Shown: positions 56,250 to 64,000 of the stretch, piece after piece
Layout: each line of letters opens with the position of its first letter
How positions within the stretch are numbered: position 1 is the stretch's first letter
Assembly (NCBI RefSeq): GCF_013393365.1
Contig: NZ_AP022321.1
Span: 271,001 to 335,000, forward strand
Direction: 5' to 3'
DNA length: 64,000 bases
DNA from: Veillonella nakazawae
GTDB taxonomy: Bacteria; Bacillota; Negativicutes; Veillonellales; Veillonellaceae
Program-made: the position numbers and the translations under genes
Notes under the pieces: model-generated
Told to the model about the DNA's origin: nothing
Seen by the model: only the letters and a program-made list of their open reading frames with translations
Databases searched by the model: none

Positions 56250-57026
56250 TTATTCGGCGCCAATAGCATTTTCTAAGGCTCGTTGTATACCTACATAAAC
56301 CGCTTTAGCCAATGTGTCTCCAAATAGGGAGAAGGAGCCGGCGTCCGTTAACACATCACCATTTGTATCTATGGTGAGAATGATACCGTCTGTGGATGTT
56401 CCTGTAGCAGAAGTCTTGCGTTCTTTTGTGATGGCATCAGGAATATCTTCGTTGATAAATGGATAGAGGCGTACACTTTCAACACCCCAATCTTGGATGG
56501 CTGCGGTTTTAGCCTCCGTAATTGTCATGATGGCTTTCACCATGGCACTATCTGTTAATGCCTTGTTTGTAAAGACAAGAATATTAATGGTACCAGGTAC
56601 TATGAAATTACCATCTCGCTCCTCGTAGCAATAGCCTGTTCCTGCACGATGGGCTGTTTTTTCATAGCCTGCAGTAACGATGGTCTCCACAATCGTATCG
56701 TGTTCCTCGACCTTGGCGTATGCGTGAAGGTTCATTGTAGCAGAGGTGAGCAGTGCTGTACTAAAATGAACAGGTGTATCGATATGCTCGAATTCTTGGG
56801 CTAAATAATTTGCTACAGATCCACCAGGTAAATCTTTTTCTGTTTCAATCTGATAAGTTAATTGTTGATTTCGTACGGCTAACGTATGGTGATACCCACC
56901 ATTGAGTTGACCACTAGATAAGGCATAATGGATGTCGTCAAAGTGTACTGTAACGGAATTTAATTCTTTCGTTACATGACCTCCTGTTGCAAGCTCTTGT
57001 GGTGCTTCATATGGATTGTTGAACAT
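56250..57026 (-). CDS. cbiZ: Adenosylcobinamide amidohydrolase (CbiZ)
   Basis: Removes the aminopropanol side chain from adenosylcobinamide or pseudocobamides so the corrin ring can be remade with another lower ligand. 258 residues. LLTSATMNLHAYA, IVTAGYEKTAHRAGTG and TITEAKTAAIQDWGV are the CbiZ conserved regions. AGGGAG precedes the ATG. It stands alone here, without other cobalamin genes or a recognised cobalamin riboswitch. It points to cobamide remodelling, sensible for a cell using methylmalonyl-CoA chemistry. Confidence 0.83.
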   Translation of the reverse strand: MFNNPYEAPQELATGGHVTKELNSVTVHFDDIHYALSSGQLNGGYHHTLAVRNQQLTYQIETEKDLPGGSVANYLAQEFEHIDTPVHFSTALLTSATMNLHAYAKVEEHDTIVETIVTAGYEKTAHRAGTGYCYEERDGNFIVPGTINILVFTNKALTDSAMVKAIMTITEAKTAAIQDWGVESVRLYPFINEDIPDAITKERKTSATGTSTDGIILTIDTNGDVLTDAGSFSLFGDTLAKAVYVGIQRALENAIGAE

Positions 57027-57189
57027 ATAAGTCTCCCTAGATTTAGATTGTTATATATATAATATAAGGATATAATAGTTTTACTAAATTATTGTAAAAT
57101 ACATATGTTAGATTATAACACATATGTTTATTTCGAATATATTTCCGATTCTACCGAATGAGCGTTATATTTTATTCATGGAGGTTAGT

Positions 57190-58119
57190 ATGAGTGATCT
57201 TTTAAATAGGGCTTCTGAATTACTGTTTAAAGATGCGAATGTATTGGTTCAACTTCGAGATTGGTTCTTTTCTCAAGCGGGCAATATATTATTAGCTCTT
57301 ATTATATTTTGGGTAGGTCGTTATGCTATTAAATGGGTGAAAACCTTTGCTGTCCGTATTATGACTAAGGCCTCTTATGACTCTGCTGCGATGAGCTTTA
57401 TTACGCAGATCATCAATTATGCATTGCTAGTAGGTCTAATATTGATTTGCTTAAATCAAATTGGTGTTCCTACTACATCCTTTGTAGCAGCCTTTGGTGC
57501 CTTTGGTTTAGGTATTGGTTTGGCCTTACAAAACAACTTATCTAACTTGGCATCAGGCTTATTAATTCTTATATTTAAGCCTTTTAGAGCAGGTCATGTT
57601 ATTCAAGTTGGAGATACTGTAGGTAGTGTTAAGTCTATTCAATTTATGTATACTATTATCACTACTAAAGATCAAAAAAATGTGTATATACCAAACTCTA
57701 TCCTTACCTCCCAAGCCATAACTAATATTGCTTATACCCACGAAAGGGTTATCCCGTTCGTCTTTGATATTGGTTATAACAATAATCATCATGAAGCAAT
57801 TAAAATCTTAAAAAATATTTTTGCTGCTGATAAACGTGTACTCAATCCTAAAAACATGGAAATTGGTATTTCTGAATTTGGCGATAACTCTGTACGCATT
57901 GCTGCCTATGCACGCGTTAAGTCGAAAGACTTCTTAGATGTGCAATATGGAATTATGTCTGATGTAAAAGATGCGTTCGATAAATATGGTATCGACATTC
58001 CATATCCTCAACGTGTTGTATATCTTCAAAATGTAGATAACTCTACTGGTGAAATTAAGGGAACTAAGAAAAAAGCAAGTGGGACGGATGTTGCCATTGA
58101 TGATAACCCTGAAAGTTAA
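57190..58119 (+). CDS. mscS: MscS-type mechanosensitive channel
   Basis: 309 residues. The pore helix is Ala/Gly-rich (AFGAFGLGIGLALQNNLSNLASG), followed by the beta domain (FRAGHVIQVGDTVGSV, then IPNSILTS) and the alpha-beta cage domain. It releases solutes on osmotic downshock. The start at 57190 (MSDLLN) has GGAGG 5 nt upstream. The next gene starts 24 nt after the stop. Confidence 0.9.
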   Translation: MSDLLNRASELLFKDANVLVQLRDWFFSQAGNILLALIIFWVGRYAIKWVKTFAVRIMTKASYDSAAMSFITQIINYALLVGLILICLNQIGVPTTSFVAAFGAFGLGIGLALQNNLSNLASGLLILIFKPFRAGHVIQVGDTVGSVKSIQFMYTIITTKDQKNVYIPNSILTSQAITNIAYTHERVIPFVFDIGYNNNHHEAIKILKNIFAADKRVLNPKNMEIGISEFGDNSVRIAAYARVKSKDFLDVQYGIMSDVKDAFDKYGIDIPYPQRVVYLQNVDNSTGEIKGTKKKASGTDVAIDDNPES

Positions 58120-58143
58120 TATGTGATACAGAAAGTGAGATAT

Positions 58144-59001
58144 ATGATATCTTTAACAACTAATGTTTGTATAGTTTGGAAACGACTTATTTTGATGATA
58201 GCCTTTATAGGCGCTATTATTTTCGGTACTAGTGTTTCTCATGCGGCGTATATTGCGCCACCATCTACGATAGGTGAGGCTGTTGTTCTCATTGATGCGG
58301 ATACAAAAGAAATCCTATTTGCAAAGAATCCTGATAAGTGGATGCATCCTGCGAGTACTACGAAAATGGTTACATTGTTAACAGCTCTAGAACTCAAAGG
58401 TACACAACTTGATGAACTGGCGACTATTAGTAGTTATGCCACTAGTATGGAGGAATCCAATCTGGGGGTTCGTGTTGGTGATCAAATTACCTTGGAAGGC
58501 GTTCTTGAAGGCATGATGGTTGCCAGCGGTAATGATGCGGCCGTTGTAGTAGCAGAAAATGTAAGTGGCTCTGTAGAGAACTTTGCAAAGGACATGAATC
58601 GCGTTGCTGCAAAAGCAGGGGCAAAAAATAGTGTATTTTTAAATCCTCATGGTTTGACACAAATGGGACATCACTCTACGGCTCGTGACTTGGCGATGAT
58701 TGCAGCGTATGGTATGAAATACCAAATGTTCCGCGATAAAGTAGCCAATGATTATTATAAGGTGCCTTATCAAAACCGTACGCCAGAAACAATTCGCACC
58801 ACAAACCATTTCATTCGCAATAAATATCCCGGTGCTAATGGTTTAAAAACTGGCTTTACGAATGCGGCAGGAGAATGCTTGATTGCATCGGCTACCCGTA
58901 ATGGCCATACTATGATTGTAGTTATGCTTAACGATGATAACCGTTGGGAAGAAGCAGTACAATTCCTTGATTACGGTTTTAAACTTCGTGGAGTTATTTA
59001 G
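58144..59001 (+). CDS. D-alanyl-D-alanine carboxypeptidase (S11)
   Basis: Low-molecular-weight penicillin-binding protein that trims peptidoglycan stem peptides. The S11 triad is complete: HPASTTKM (SxxK), VASGNDAA (SxN) and GLKTGFT (KTG). A signal peptide precedes AAYIAPP. At about 285 residues it lacks the C-terminal beta domain and amphipathic anchor of DacA, as in short DacF-like enzymes. The start at 58144 is favoured over the GTG at 58123 because AAGTGAG lies 6 nt upstream of it. Confidence 0.88.
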   Translation: MISLTTNVCIVWKRLILMIAFIGAIIFGTSVSHAAYIAPPSTIGEAVVLIDADTKEILFAKNPDKWMHPASTTKMVTLLTALELKGTQLDELATISSYATSMEESNLGVRVGDQITLEGVLEGMMVASGNDAAVVVAENVSGSVENFAKDMNRVAAKAGAKNSVFLNPHGLTQMGHHSTARDLAMIAAYGMKYQMFRDKVANDYYKVPYQNRTPETIRTTNHFIRNKYPGANGLKTGFTNAAGECLIASATRNGHTMIVVMLNDDNRWEEAVQFLDYGFKLRGVI

Positions 59002-59027
59002 GGGAACTATTGTGTAATGGGGGATAT

Positions 59028-59618
59028 ATGAGTTCATTCTTTGCCTTTTTAAAACGCATGCGCTTTATCAATCGATGGAGCCTCATGCGTAATACAGAAA
59101 TTGAAAATATTCAAGAACATAGCCTCGAAGTAGCGATGGTAGCTCACAATTTAGCAGCTCTCAAAAATGAATACTTTGGTGGTAATGTGGACATTAATAA
59201 GGTAGCGGTCATTGCCATGTACCATGAGGTGAGTGAAATCTTTACAGGCGACATGCCAACACCGATTAAATATTTTGATCCAAAACTTCGTGAACTGTAT
59301 GGTGAAGTTGAAACATTAGCACAAGAGAAAATGTTATCTACCTTGCCAGAACGATTACAAGCCGTTTATAAGCCTTTCATAGTAGATGCAGAGGATAATC
59401 CTGAGTGGCCTATCGTTAAGGCGGCAGATACAATTTCGGCCTATATGAAATGTGTAAACGAACTCAAGGCAGGGAACGATGAGTTTAAAGAAGCACATGA
59501 CTCCATTTTTGCTAAACTGAAAGCACTCAACATGCCAGAGGTAGATATGTTCCTTGATACTTATATGCCTGCTCTTGGTAAAAGCTTGGATGAGCTAAAT
59601 TACTACGAAATCAAATAA
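59028..59618 (+). CDS. yfbR: YfbR-type 5'-deoxynucleotidase (HD domain)
   Basis: HD-domain phosphohydrolase of 196 residues acting on deoxynucleoside monophosphates. MRNTEIENIQEHSLEVAMVA and MYHEVSEIFTGDMPTPIKY hold the metal His, His-Glu and Asp ligands, and KAADTISAYMKC is the last conserved Asp region. The start at 59028 has GGGGGA 3-4 nt upstream. It is last in the mscS-dac-yfbR run. Confidence 0.88.
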   Translation: MSSFFAFLKRMRFINRWSLMRNTEIENIQEHSLEVAMVAHNLAALKNEYFGGNVDINKVAVIAMYHEVSEIFTGDMPTPIKYFDPKLRELYGEVETLAQEKMLSTLPERLQAVYKPFIVDAEDNPEWPIVKAADTISAYMKCVNELKAGNDEFKEAHDSIFAKLKALNMPEVDMFLDTYMPALGKSLDELNYYEIK

Positions 59619-59625
59619 TGATTAA

Positions 59626-59656
59626 AAAAGAGACGACCAGCGGTCGTCTCTTTTTA
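59626..59656. terminator. Bidirectional terminator
   Basis: A perfect palindromic stem (59626-59639 with 59643-59656) with A5 and T5 ends between convergent yfbR and queG. Confidence 0.88.
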
Positions 59657-59728
59657 TTCTATAAAAATAGCCATAACATCTTAATAGACGTCACAGCCAT
59701 TTTACATCTCAAATACAAATTATAATAT

Positions 59729-60607
59729 CTATTTTTCTTCAATAATATTTTGGTTTCTCATTAATATTTTCTTCCCCCGCCACGAGAATGCCCGATTACC
59801 ATACTTAGCTTTGAATTCTTTGTTTGTAAGCATTTCTAGTTCATTAATATCGATGTGTGGTTCGATTTGTTGGAACTCGGGAATTGGTGTTGTGGGAATA
59901 CCTTGATTATGAGGGCACACCTCTTGGCATACATCGCAGCCAAATACTAATGGGGTTTTAGCGATAATATGTTGTTCTTGGTCGGTGAGTTCTCCTTTTT
60001 TCTGGGTTAAGTAGCTTTTACAAGTATCATATTTAAATTCGTCGTGCCCTAAACATTGACCTAAGCATGCTGTAATACAACGATTACATCCCATGCAAGA
60101 TTGTCCAAGCGGTGTGTTTGGCTCAAATTCTAAGGTAGTTAAAATTGTTCCTATCATAACATAGGATCCCCATTTAGGGCTGATGAAACAATTGTTTTTT
60201 CCGTAGAAACCAAGGCCTGCTAAGTATGCCATGTAACGATCTGCGAGGGGAGAGGTGTCACAATGTATAGAAAACTGAGCTGAAGTATTTATTTTTTGTA
60301 ATTTTTCAATAAGTTTTTCTAAATATTCATTAATGACCAGGTGATAATCTGTGCCCCATGTATAGCGGGACAGATTGGATGGACCATTATGTTCTACGTA
60401 GTATGGAAAGAGACAGACAATAGCACTTTTAGGTGTGAACTCAGTTGTTCCTAGTAGTCGTTCCTCCACATCTGCAGCTGTAAATGGACAGGGATTAGTT
60501 TCGTACAAAATGGTTTTTGCATTTTCAGGTAGAGGCCAAGGGGCAATCCCAAATTCATAAATATGTAATTCTTTGCAAAATTCCTGTAAATTTATATCTT
60601 TCATCAT
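59729..60607 (-). CDS. queG: Epoxyqueuosine reductase-like protein
   Basis: A QueG family protein that reduces epoxyqueuosine to queuosine in tRNA, using cobalamin and two [4Fe-4S] clusters. Catalytic-type Asp is in CDTSPLADRYMA. GLGFYGKNNCFISPKWGSY is typical. Cluster motifs are CMGCNRCITAC and CDVCQEVCP. At 292 residues it is shorter than E. coli QueG because it lacks the C-terminal HEAT-like repeats. The ribosome site is weak. Confidence 0.82.
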   Translation of the reverse strand: MMKDINLQEFCKELHIYEFGIAPWPLPENAKTILYETNPCPFTAADVEERLLGTTEFTPKSAIVCLFPYYVEHNGPSNLSRYTWGTDYHLVINEYLEKLIEKLQKINTSAQFSIHCDTSPLADRYMAYLAGLGFYGKNNCFISPKWGSYVMIGTILTTLEFEPNTPLGQSCMGCNRCITACLGQCLGHDEFKYDTCKSYLTQKKGELTDQEQHIIAKTPLVFGCDVCQEVCPHNQGIPTTPIPEFQQIEPHIDINELEMLTNKEFKAKYGNRAFSWRGKKILMRNQNIIEEK

Positions 60608-60758
60608 AGATTTAGTGGCGAATAATTGGTAAAATAAAAGTATAAGAAACGTGAGGAATTCTATAGATTCCTGCTAAGTTTGTAGTTCGGTGATATCTGT
60701 ATTTTTGTGGTTATCATCCAGTTCTGTTAGTATTAGTATACCATTGAGAGGACAGATT

Positions 60759-61541
60759 ATGTTAGCATTTATGAAAGTATTACAACCGAAGACGGTGGAA
60801 GAGGCTTATGAATTAGCCACAAAAAACAAAACTGCCCCAATGCTAGCTGGCGGCTGCTGGTTGCGTTTAGGTCGGCGCACATGGCCTGCAGTGATTGATA
60901 TGGCTAGTCTTGACTTGCGTTATGTTCGCGAAGAGGATAACGAATTTGTCATTGGTGCTATGGCAACGCAAGGCGACGTGGAACGTTTTGAGCCATTACA
61001 ACAATTCTGTGGTGGTGCTGTTGTTAAAGGTGTTAAAGAAATTCTTGGCATTCAATTCCGCAACACTGCTACTATGGGTGGATCTGTAGCAAGCCGCTTC
61101 GGCTTCTCCGACATTATTCCTGCATTAATGGCAGTACATGCAGACATCGTTACTTTTAAAGGCGGTCGCATGTCCATACATGACTATATGAAATACAGAG
61201 AACGTGATATCCTCGTGGAAATTCGTATCCCTAAAGTAGATGTGCCTGTAGCTGTAGAGGCTCTTCGCATCTCTCGTGGTGACTTCCCAGTGTTGACAGG
61301 TGCACTTCGCCGTGATGACAAAGGCGTTGAAGTGTACATCGGTACAAGACCTGGCGTGCCTCAATTAGCAGAAAAAGCAAGTGCTCTGCTTTCAGAAAAA
61401 GGATTGTCTGCAGCAAAAGAGGCAGGTCAATTAGCATCTGAAGAGTTAGTTTACCAATCTAACTCTCATGCGTCCAAAGAATATCGCATGGAAATGGTAA
61501 AAGCAATGGTTCAACGCTTGTCTAAGGAGGTGGCACAATAA
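60759..61541 (+). CDS. Xanthine dehydrogenase-type FAD-binding subunit
   Basis: Medium (FAD) subunit of a molybdenum hydroxylase, 260 residues. The FAD motif is AGGCWLRL in place of the usual AGGTDL, followed by IGAMATQGDVE and NTATMGGSVASR. The start at 60759 (MLAFMK) has AGAGGA upstream; 23 earlier codons are unsupported. The stop overlaps the next ATG (TAATG), so the three subunits are coupled. Confidence 0.85.
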   Translation: MLAFMKVLQPKTVEEAYELATKNKTAPMLAGGCWLRLGRRTWPAVIDMASLDLRYVREEDNEFVIGAMATQGDVERFEPLQQFCGGAVVKGVKEILGIQFRNTATMGGSVASRFGFSDIIPALMAVHADIVTFKGGRMSIHDYMKYRERDILVEIRIPKVDVPVAVEALRISRGDFPVLTGALRRDDKGVEVYIGTRPGVPQLAEKASALLSEKGLSAAKEAGQLASEELVYQSNSHASKEYRMEMVKAMVQRLSKEVAQ

Positions 61542-61996
61542 TGGAACTCGTACTTAATATTAATAATAAAAATGTAACTGTTAATGTGCCAACTGATGAA
61601 ATGTTGTTGGATACATTGCGTAATCTTGGTTACTATAGCGTACGTTGTGGCTGTGACACAACAAACTGTGGCCTTTGCACCGTATGGGTAGATGACGAAA
61701 TTATCTTGTCTTGTGCATATCCTACATTCCGTGCGCCAGGTCATAAAATCACTACATTAGAAGGCTTGCAAGAAGAGGCTGAATTATTAGCGGCTTGTAT
61801 TGCTAGCGAAGGCGCTGACCAATGCGGCTTCTGTACAACTGGCATGATGATGAGTGCTATCAACTTGAAACGTAAAAATCCAAAGGCTAGTGATGATGAG
61901 ATTCGTGAATACCTCATCGGTAACTTGTGCCGTTGTACTGGCTATGAATCACAACTTCGAGGGGTTCGTAAATTCTTAGAAGGAGGCCTAAAATAA
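61541..61996 (+). CDS. Xanthine dehydrogenase-type [2Fe-2S] subunit
   Basis: Small iron-sulfur subunit, 151 residues. The N-terminal plant-type ferredoxin cluster is CGCDTTNCGLC, with a fourth Cys in LSCAYP. The C-terminal cluster has CGFCTTGMMM and CRCTG. It carries electrons from molybdenum to FAD. GGAGGTGG is upstream. The stop overlaps the large-subunit ATG. Confidence 0.9.
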   Translation: MELVLNINNKNVTVNVPTDEMLLDTLRNLGYYSVRCGCDTTNCGLCTVWVDDEIILSCAYPTFRAPGHKITTLEGLQEEAELLAACIASEGADQCGFCTTGMMMSAINLKRKNPKASDDEIREYLIGNLCRCTGYESQLRGVRKFLEGGLK

Positions 61997-64000
61997 TGAA
62001 TAAGCACATTGGTAAATCTTATGACAAGGTTGACTCTAAAGGTATTTTGACGGGTAAACCGTCTTATACTGGCGATTTTGTTCCAAAAGATGCGCTCGTT
62101 ATTAAGGTTCTTCGTAGCCCTCATGCACAGGCGCGCATTAAATCAATCGATACATCTAAAGCTAAATTGATTCCTGGCGTAGAAGCAATCTTTACACATG
62201 AAGATGTGCCTAATACTCGTTTTACCTTGGCTGGTCAAACCTATCCAGAGCCATCTGCTTATGATGCGCTTATTTTAGACCCTGTAGTTCGCTATGTAGG
62301 CGATGAAGTGGCTCTTGTTGTTGCAAAAGATGAAGCTACAGCACTTAAAGCGATGCCCCTTATCAAGGTTGAATACGAAGTACAAAAACCTGTGCTTGAT
62401 ATGCATACGGCTATCGGCCATGAAACAGTAGTCCACCCTGAAGATGATATTCATAACAATATCCCTGTAGGTCAAGATTATAAACGCAATATTTGCGTAT
62501 CTTATCATAAACGAGTAGGCGATATTGAAGCTGAACTTGCAAAATGTGATTATGTAGTCGAAGGTACTTACTTTGACCAAGCGACACGTCAAACAGCAAT
62601 GGAACCATTCCAAAGTTATGGTTACATTGATGCATTGGGCCGTGTAGTTATCGTATCTTCTACACAAATTGTATTCCATGTACGCCGTCATATTGCGCGT
62701 GCATTAGGAATTCCGGCTACAAAGGTTCGCGTAATCAAACCTCGTATCGGTGGCGGTTTCGGTTCTAAACAAACGGCTTGCACAGAAATTATGACAGCTT
62801 TTGTGGCGTGGACATTGAAGAAACCTTGCTACCTCTTATACGATCGCACGGAAGCACAGACTTGCTCCACTACACGTCATGCTCGTGAATGGAAAATCCG
62901 CGTAGGTGCTACAAAAGATGGAATTATCAAAGTAATTGATATGGACTCCATTACTGATGCAGGTGCTCATGCAACTCACTGTTTCACTACTACTACAGCT
63001 GGTGAGCATAAGTCCATTCCTTTATACAATAAAGCGACAGCTGTCCACTACGGTACAGAAGGCGTATACATGAACCATACACCAGGCGGTGCATTCCGTG
63101 GTTATGGTGCTACAGAAGCGCTATGGCCATTAGAATGTGCTGTTAATAATTTGGCGGATAAAATGGGCGTTGACCCTGCTGAATTGCGTCAAAAGAACTT
63201 GATTGCTCAAGGTGAACAAAGCTTGGTATACGCTCCGGATGAATATCTTGACTCTGGTCTATTCCAAGATACAGTAAACCGCGTAAAAGAAATGGCTCGT
63301 TGGGATGAGCGTCCTCATTCTTGGGATATTGACGAACGTTATCGCGGTGGCCTTGGCATGGCATTAGCGTTACAAGGTTCTGGTGTTGCTAACATTGACG
63401 TAGCATCTGTAGAAATTCGTCTTGGCGATGATGGTAACTACACATTGTATACGGGCTCTTCCGATATGGGCATGGGTGCTAATACTGTATTGACTCAAAT
63501 GGCTTGTGAAATCATTGGCTGTCCTATGGAATACATGACTGTTGTTGAATCTGATACAGACATCGTACCATTTGATCCAGGTTCCTATGCATCTAGTACA
63601 ACATACGTAACTGGTACGGCGGCGAAAATGGCTGCTGAAGAATTACGCACTAAGATTATTGCTAAGTTCGCTCAATTCTTCGATACAGATGTAGAAAACA
63701 TCGACTTTGATGGCGTTGTAGCTACCACAAAAGATGGTTCTCAAACTATGGATATCCATCAATTAGCTCCAAAATTATTGGTAGGCGTTAATGCAGAACA
63801 ATTGTCTGGTTTCGCTACATGGGGCAGTCATACGTCCCCACCTCCATTCATGGCAACTATTGCAGAGGTAAAAGTAGACAAACAAACTGGCAAGGTTATT
63901 CCGCTTCATACATATTCCTGCATCGATTGCGGTACTGTTATCAATCCTAAATTGGCCCGTGTTCAAGTTGAAGGCGGTGTAGTACAAGCTATCGGCATGG
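61996..64000 (+). CDS. Xanthine dehydrogenase-type molybdenum subunit (partial)
   Basis: Large molybdopterin-binding subunit; 668 codons are present before the window ends. GGAGG is 8-10 nt before the ATG at 61996. Conserved features are IGGGFGSK, PGGAFRGYGATE (Moco region), SSDMGMGANT and SYASSTTYVTG. The catalytic Glu near the C-terminus lies beyond the window. Purine oxidation (hypoxanthine/xanthine) is the most likely job, but nicotinate or another heterocycle cannot be excluded without the missing part. Confidence 0.87.
   Translation, partial: MNKHIGKSYDKVDSKGILTGKPSYTGDFVPKDALVIKVLRSPHAQARIKSIDTSKAKLIPGVEAIFTHEDVPNTRFTLAGQTYPEPSAYDALILDPVVRYVGDEVALVVAKDEATALKAMPLIKVEYEVQKPVLDMHTAIGHETVVHPEDDIHNNIPVGQDYKRNICVSYHKRVGDIEAELAKCDYVVEGTYFDQATRQTAMEPFQSYGYIDALGRVVIVSSTQIVFHVRRHIARALGIPATKVRVIKPRIGGGFGSKQTACTEIMTAFVAWTLKKPCYLLYDRTEAQTCSTTRHAREWKIRVGATKDGIIKVIDMDSITDAGAHATHCFTTTTAGEHKSIPLYNKATAVHYGTEGVYMNHTPGGAFRGYGATEALWPLECAVNNLADKMGVDPAELRQKNLIAQGEQSLVYAPDEYLDSGLFQDTVNRVKEMARWDERPHSWDIDERYRGGLGMALALQGSGVANIDVASVEIRLGDDGNYTLYTGSSDMGMGANTVLTQMACEIIGCPMEYMTVVESDTDIVPFDPGSYASSTTYVTGTAAKMAAEELRTKIIAKFAQFFDTDVENIDFDGVVATTKDGSQTMDIHQLAPKLLVGVNAEQLSGFATWGSHTSPPPFMATIAEVKVDKQTGKVIPLHTYSCIDCGTVINPKLARVQVEGGVVQAIGM

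Overview
The window looks like chromosomal DNA of a Veillonella-type member of the Negativicutes (Firmicutes with an outer membrane). The DNA is AT-rich with strong AGGAGG-type ribosome binding sites. There is an OmpM-like porin with an N-terminal SLH domain, and the metabolism is anaerobic: pyruvate formate-lyase, a Dcu dicarboxylate carrier, a molybdenum hydroxylase, and cobamide and biotin salvage. The assignment rests on gene content and protein resemblance read by eye; no database search was run.

Layout. 0.2-2.4 kb: SLH porin and a ferric-reductase-like haem membrane protein behind a strong Fur-box match. 2.5-7.7 kb: MFS pump, LysR regulator, LysE exporter, YeiH family protein, beta-carbonic anhydrase. 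7.66-8.3 kb: three related long-hairpin repeats. 8.3-12.2 kb: bioD, bioA and a Dcu transporter. 12.2-15.5 kb: a zinc-type uptake locus (zur, znuB, znuC, znuA). 15.5-19.9 kb: a class III Fic enzyme followed by five related Yip1-like membrane proteins, the first broken by an in-frame TGA. 19.9-23.1 kb: a FliB-like Fe-S protein and two PepSY proteins, the second frameshifted at an A9 run. 23.5-29.3 kb: alanine racemase, a 2-hydroxyacid dehydrogenase, and a pyruvate formate-lyase split over two genes, with its activase. 29.7-38.9 kb: EamA transporter, metNIQ, a heterodimeric ABC exporter and a DASS carboxylate carrier. 38.9-39.2 kb: a tandem repeat of about 66 bp. 39.3-45.3 kb: PACE efflux protein, ECF-like protein, and methionine/cysteine genes (metB-type, patB, metAA, metY). 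45.7-50.6 kb: a third PepSY protein, bioY with a BirA-type operator, and a three-gene metal cassette (TIGR03943, GTPase-permease fusion, COG0523 GTPase). 51-56 kb: pepD, pncB-nadE and asparaginase. 56-60.6 kb: cbiZ, mscS, a D,D-carboxypeptidase, yfbR and queG. 60.7-64 kb: three subunits of a xanthine-dehydrogenase-type enzyme, the last running off the window.

How the genes work together. Sulfur metabolism is dense: metNIQ imports methionine, MetA has the Glu111 expected for acetyl-CoA use, and O-acetylhomoserine can then go through MetY (sulfhydrylation) or through a cystathionine gamma-synthase plus PatB lyase (transsulfuration). BioD, BioA and BioY suggest mixed biotin synthesis and uptake under BirA. 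Two loci handle metals, probably zinc, and one probably handles iron.

The most notable observations are the naturally split pyruvate formate-lyase (catalytic subunit without a glycyl-radical domain, plus a 79-residue radical subunit), the slippery A9 frameshift in a PepSY gene, the hairpin-repeat family at 7.7-8.2 kb, and the GTPase-permease fusion.
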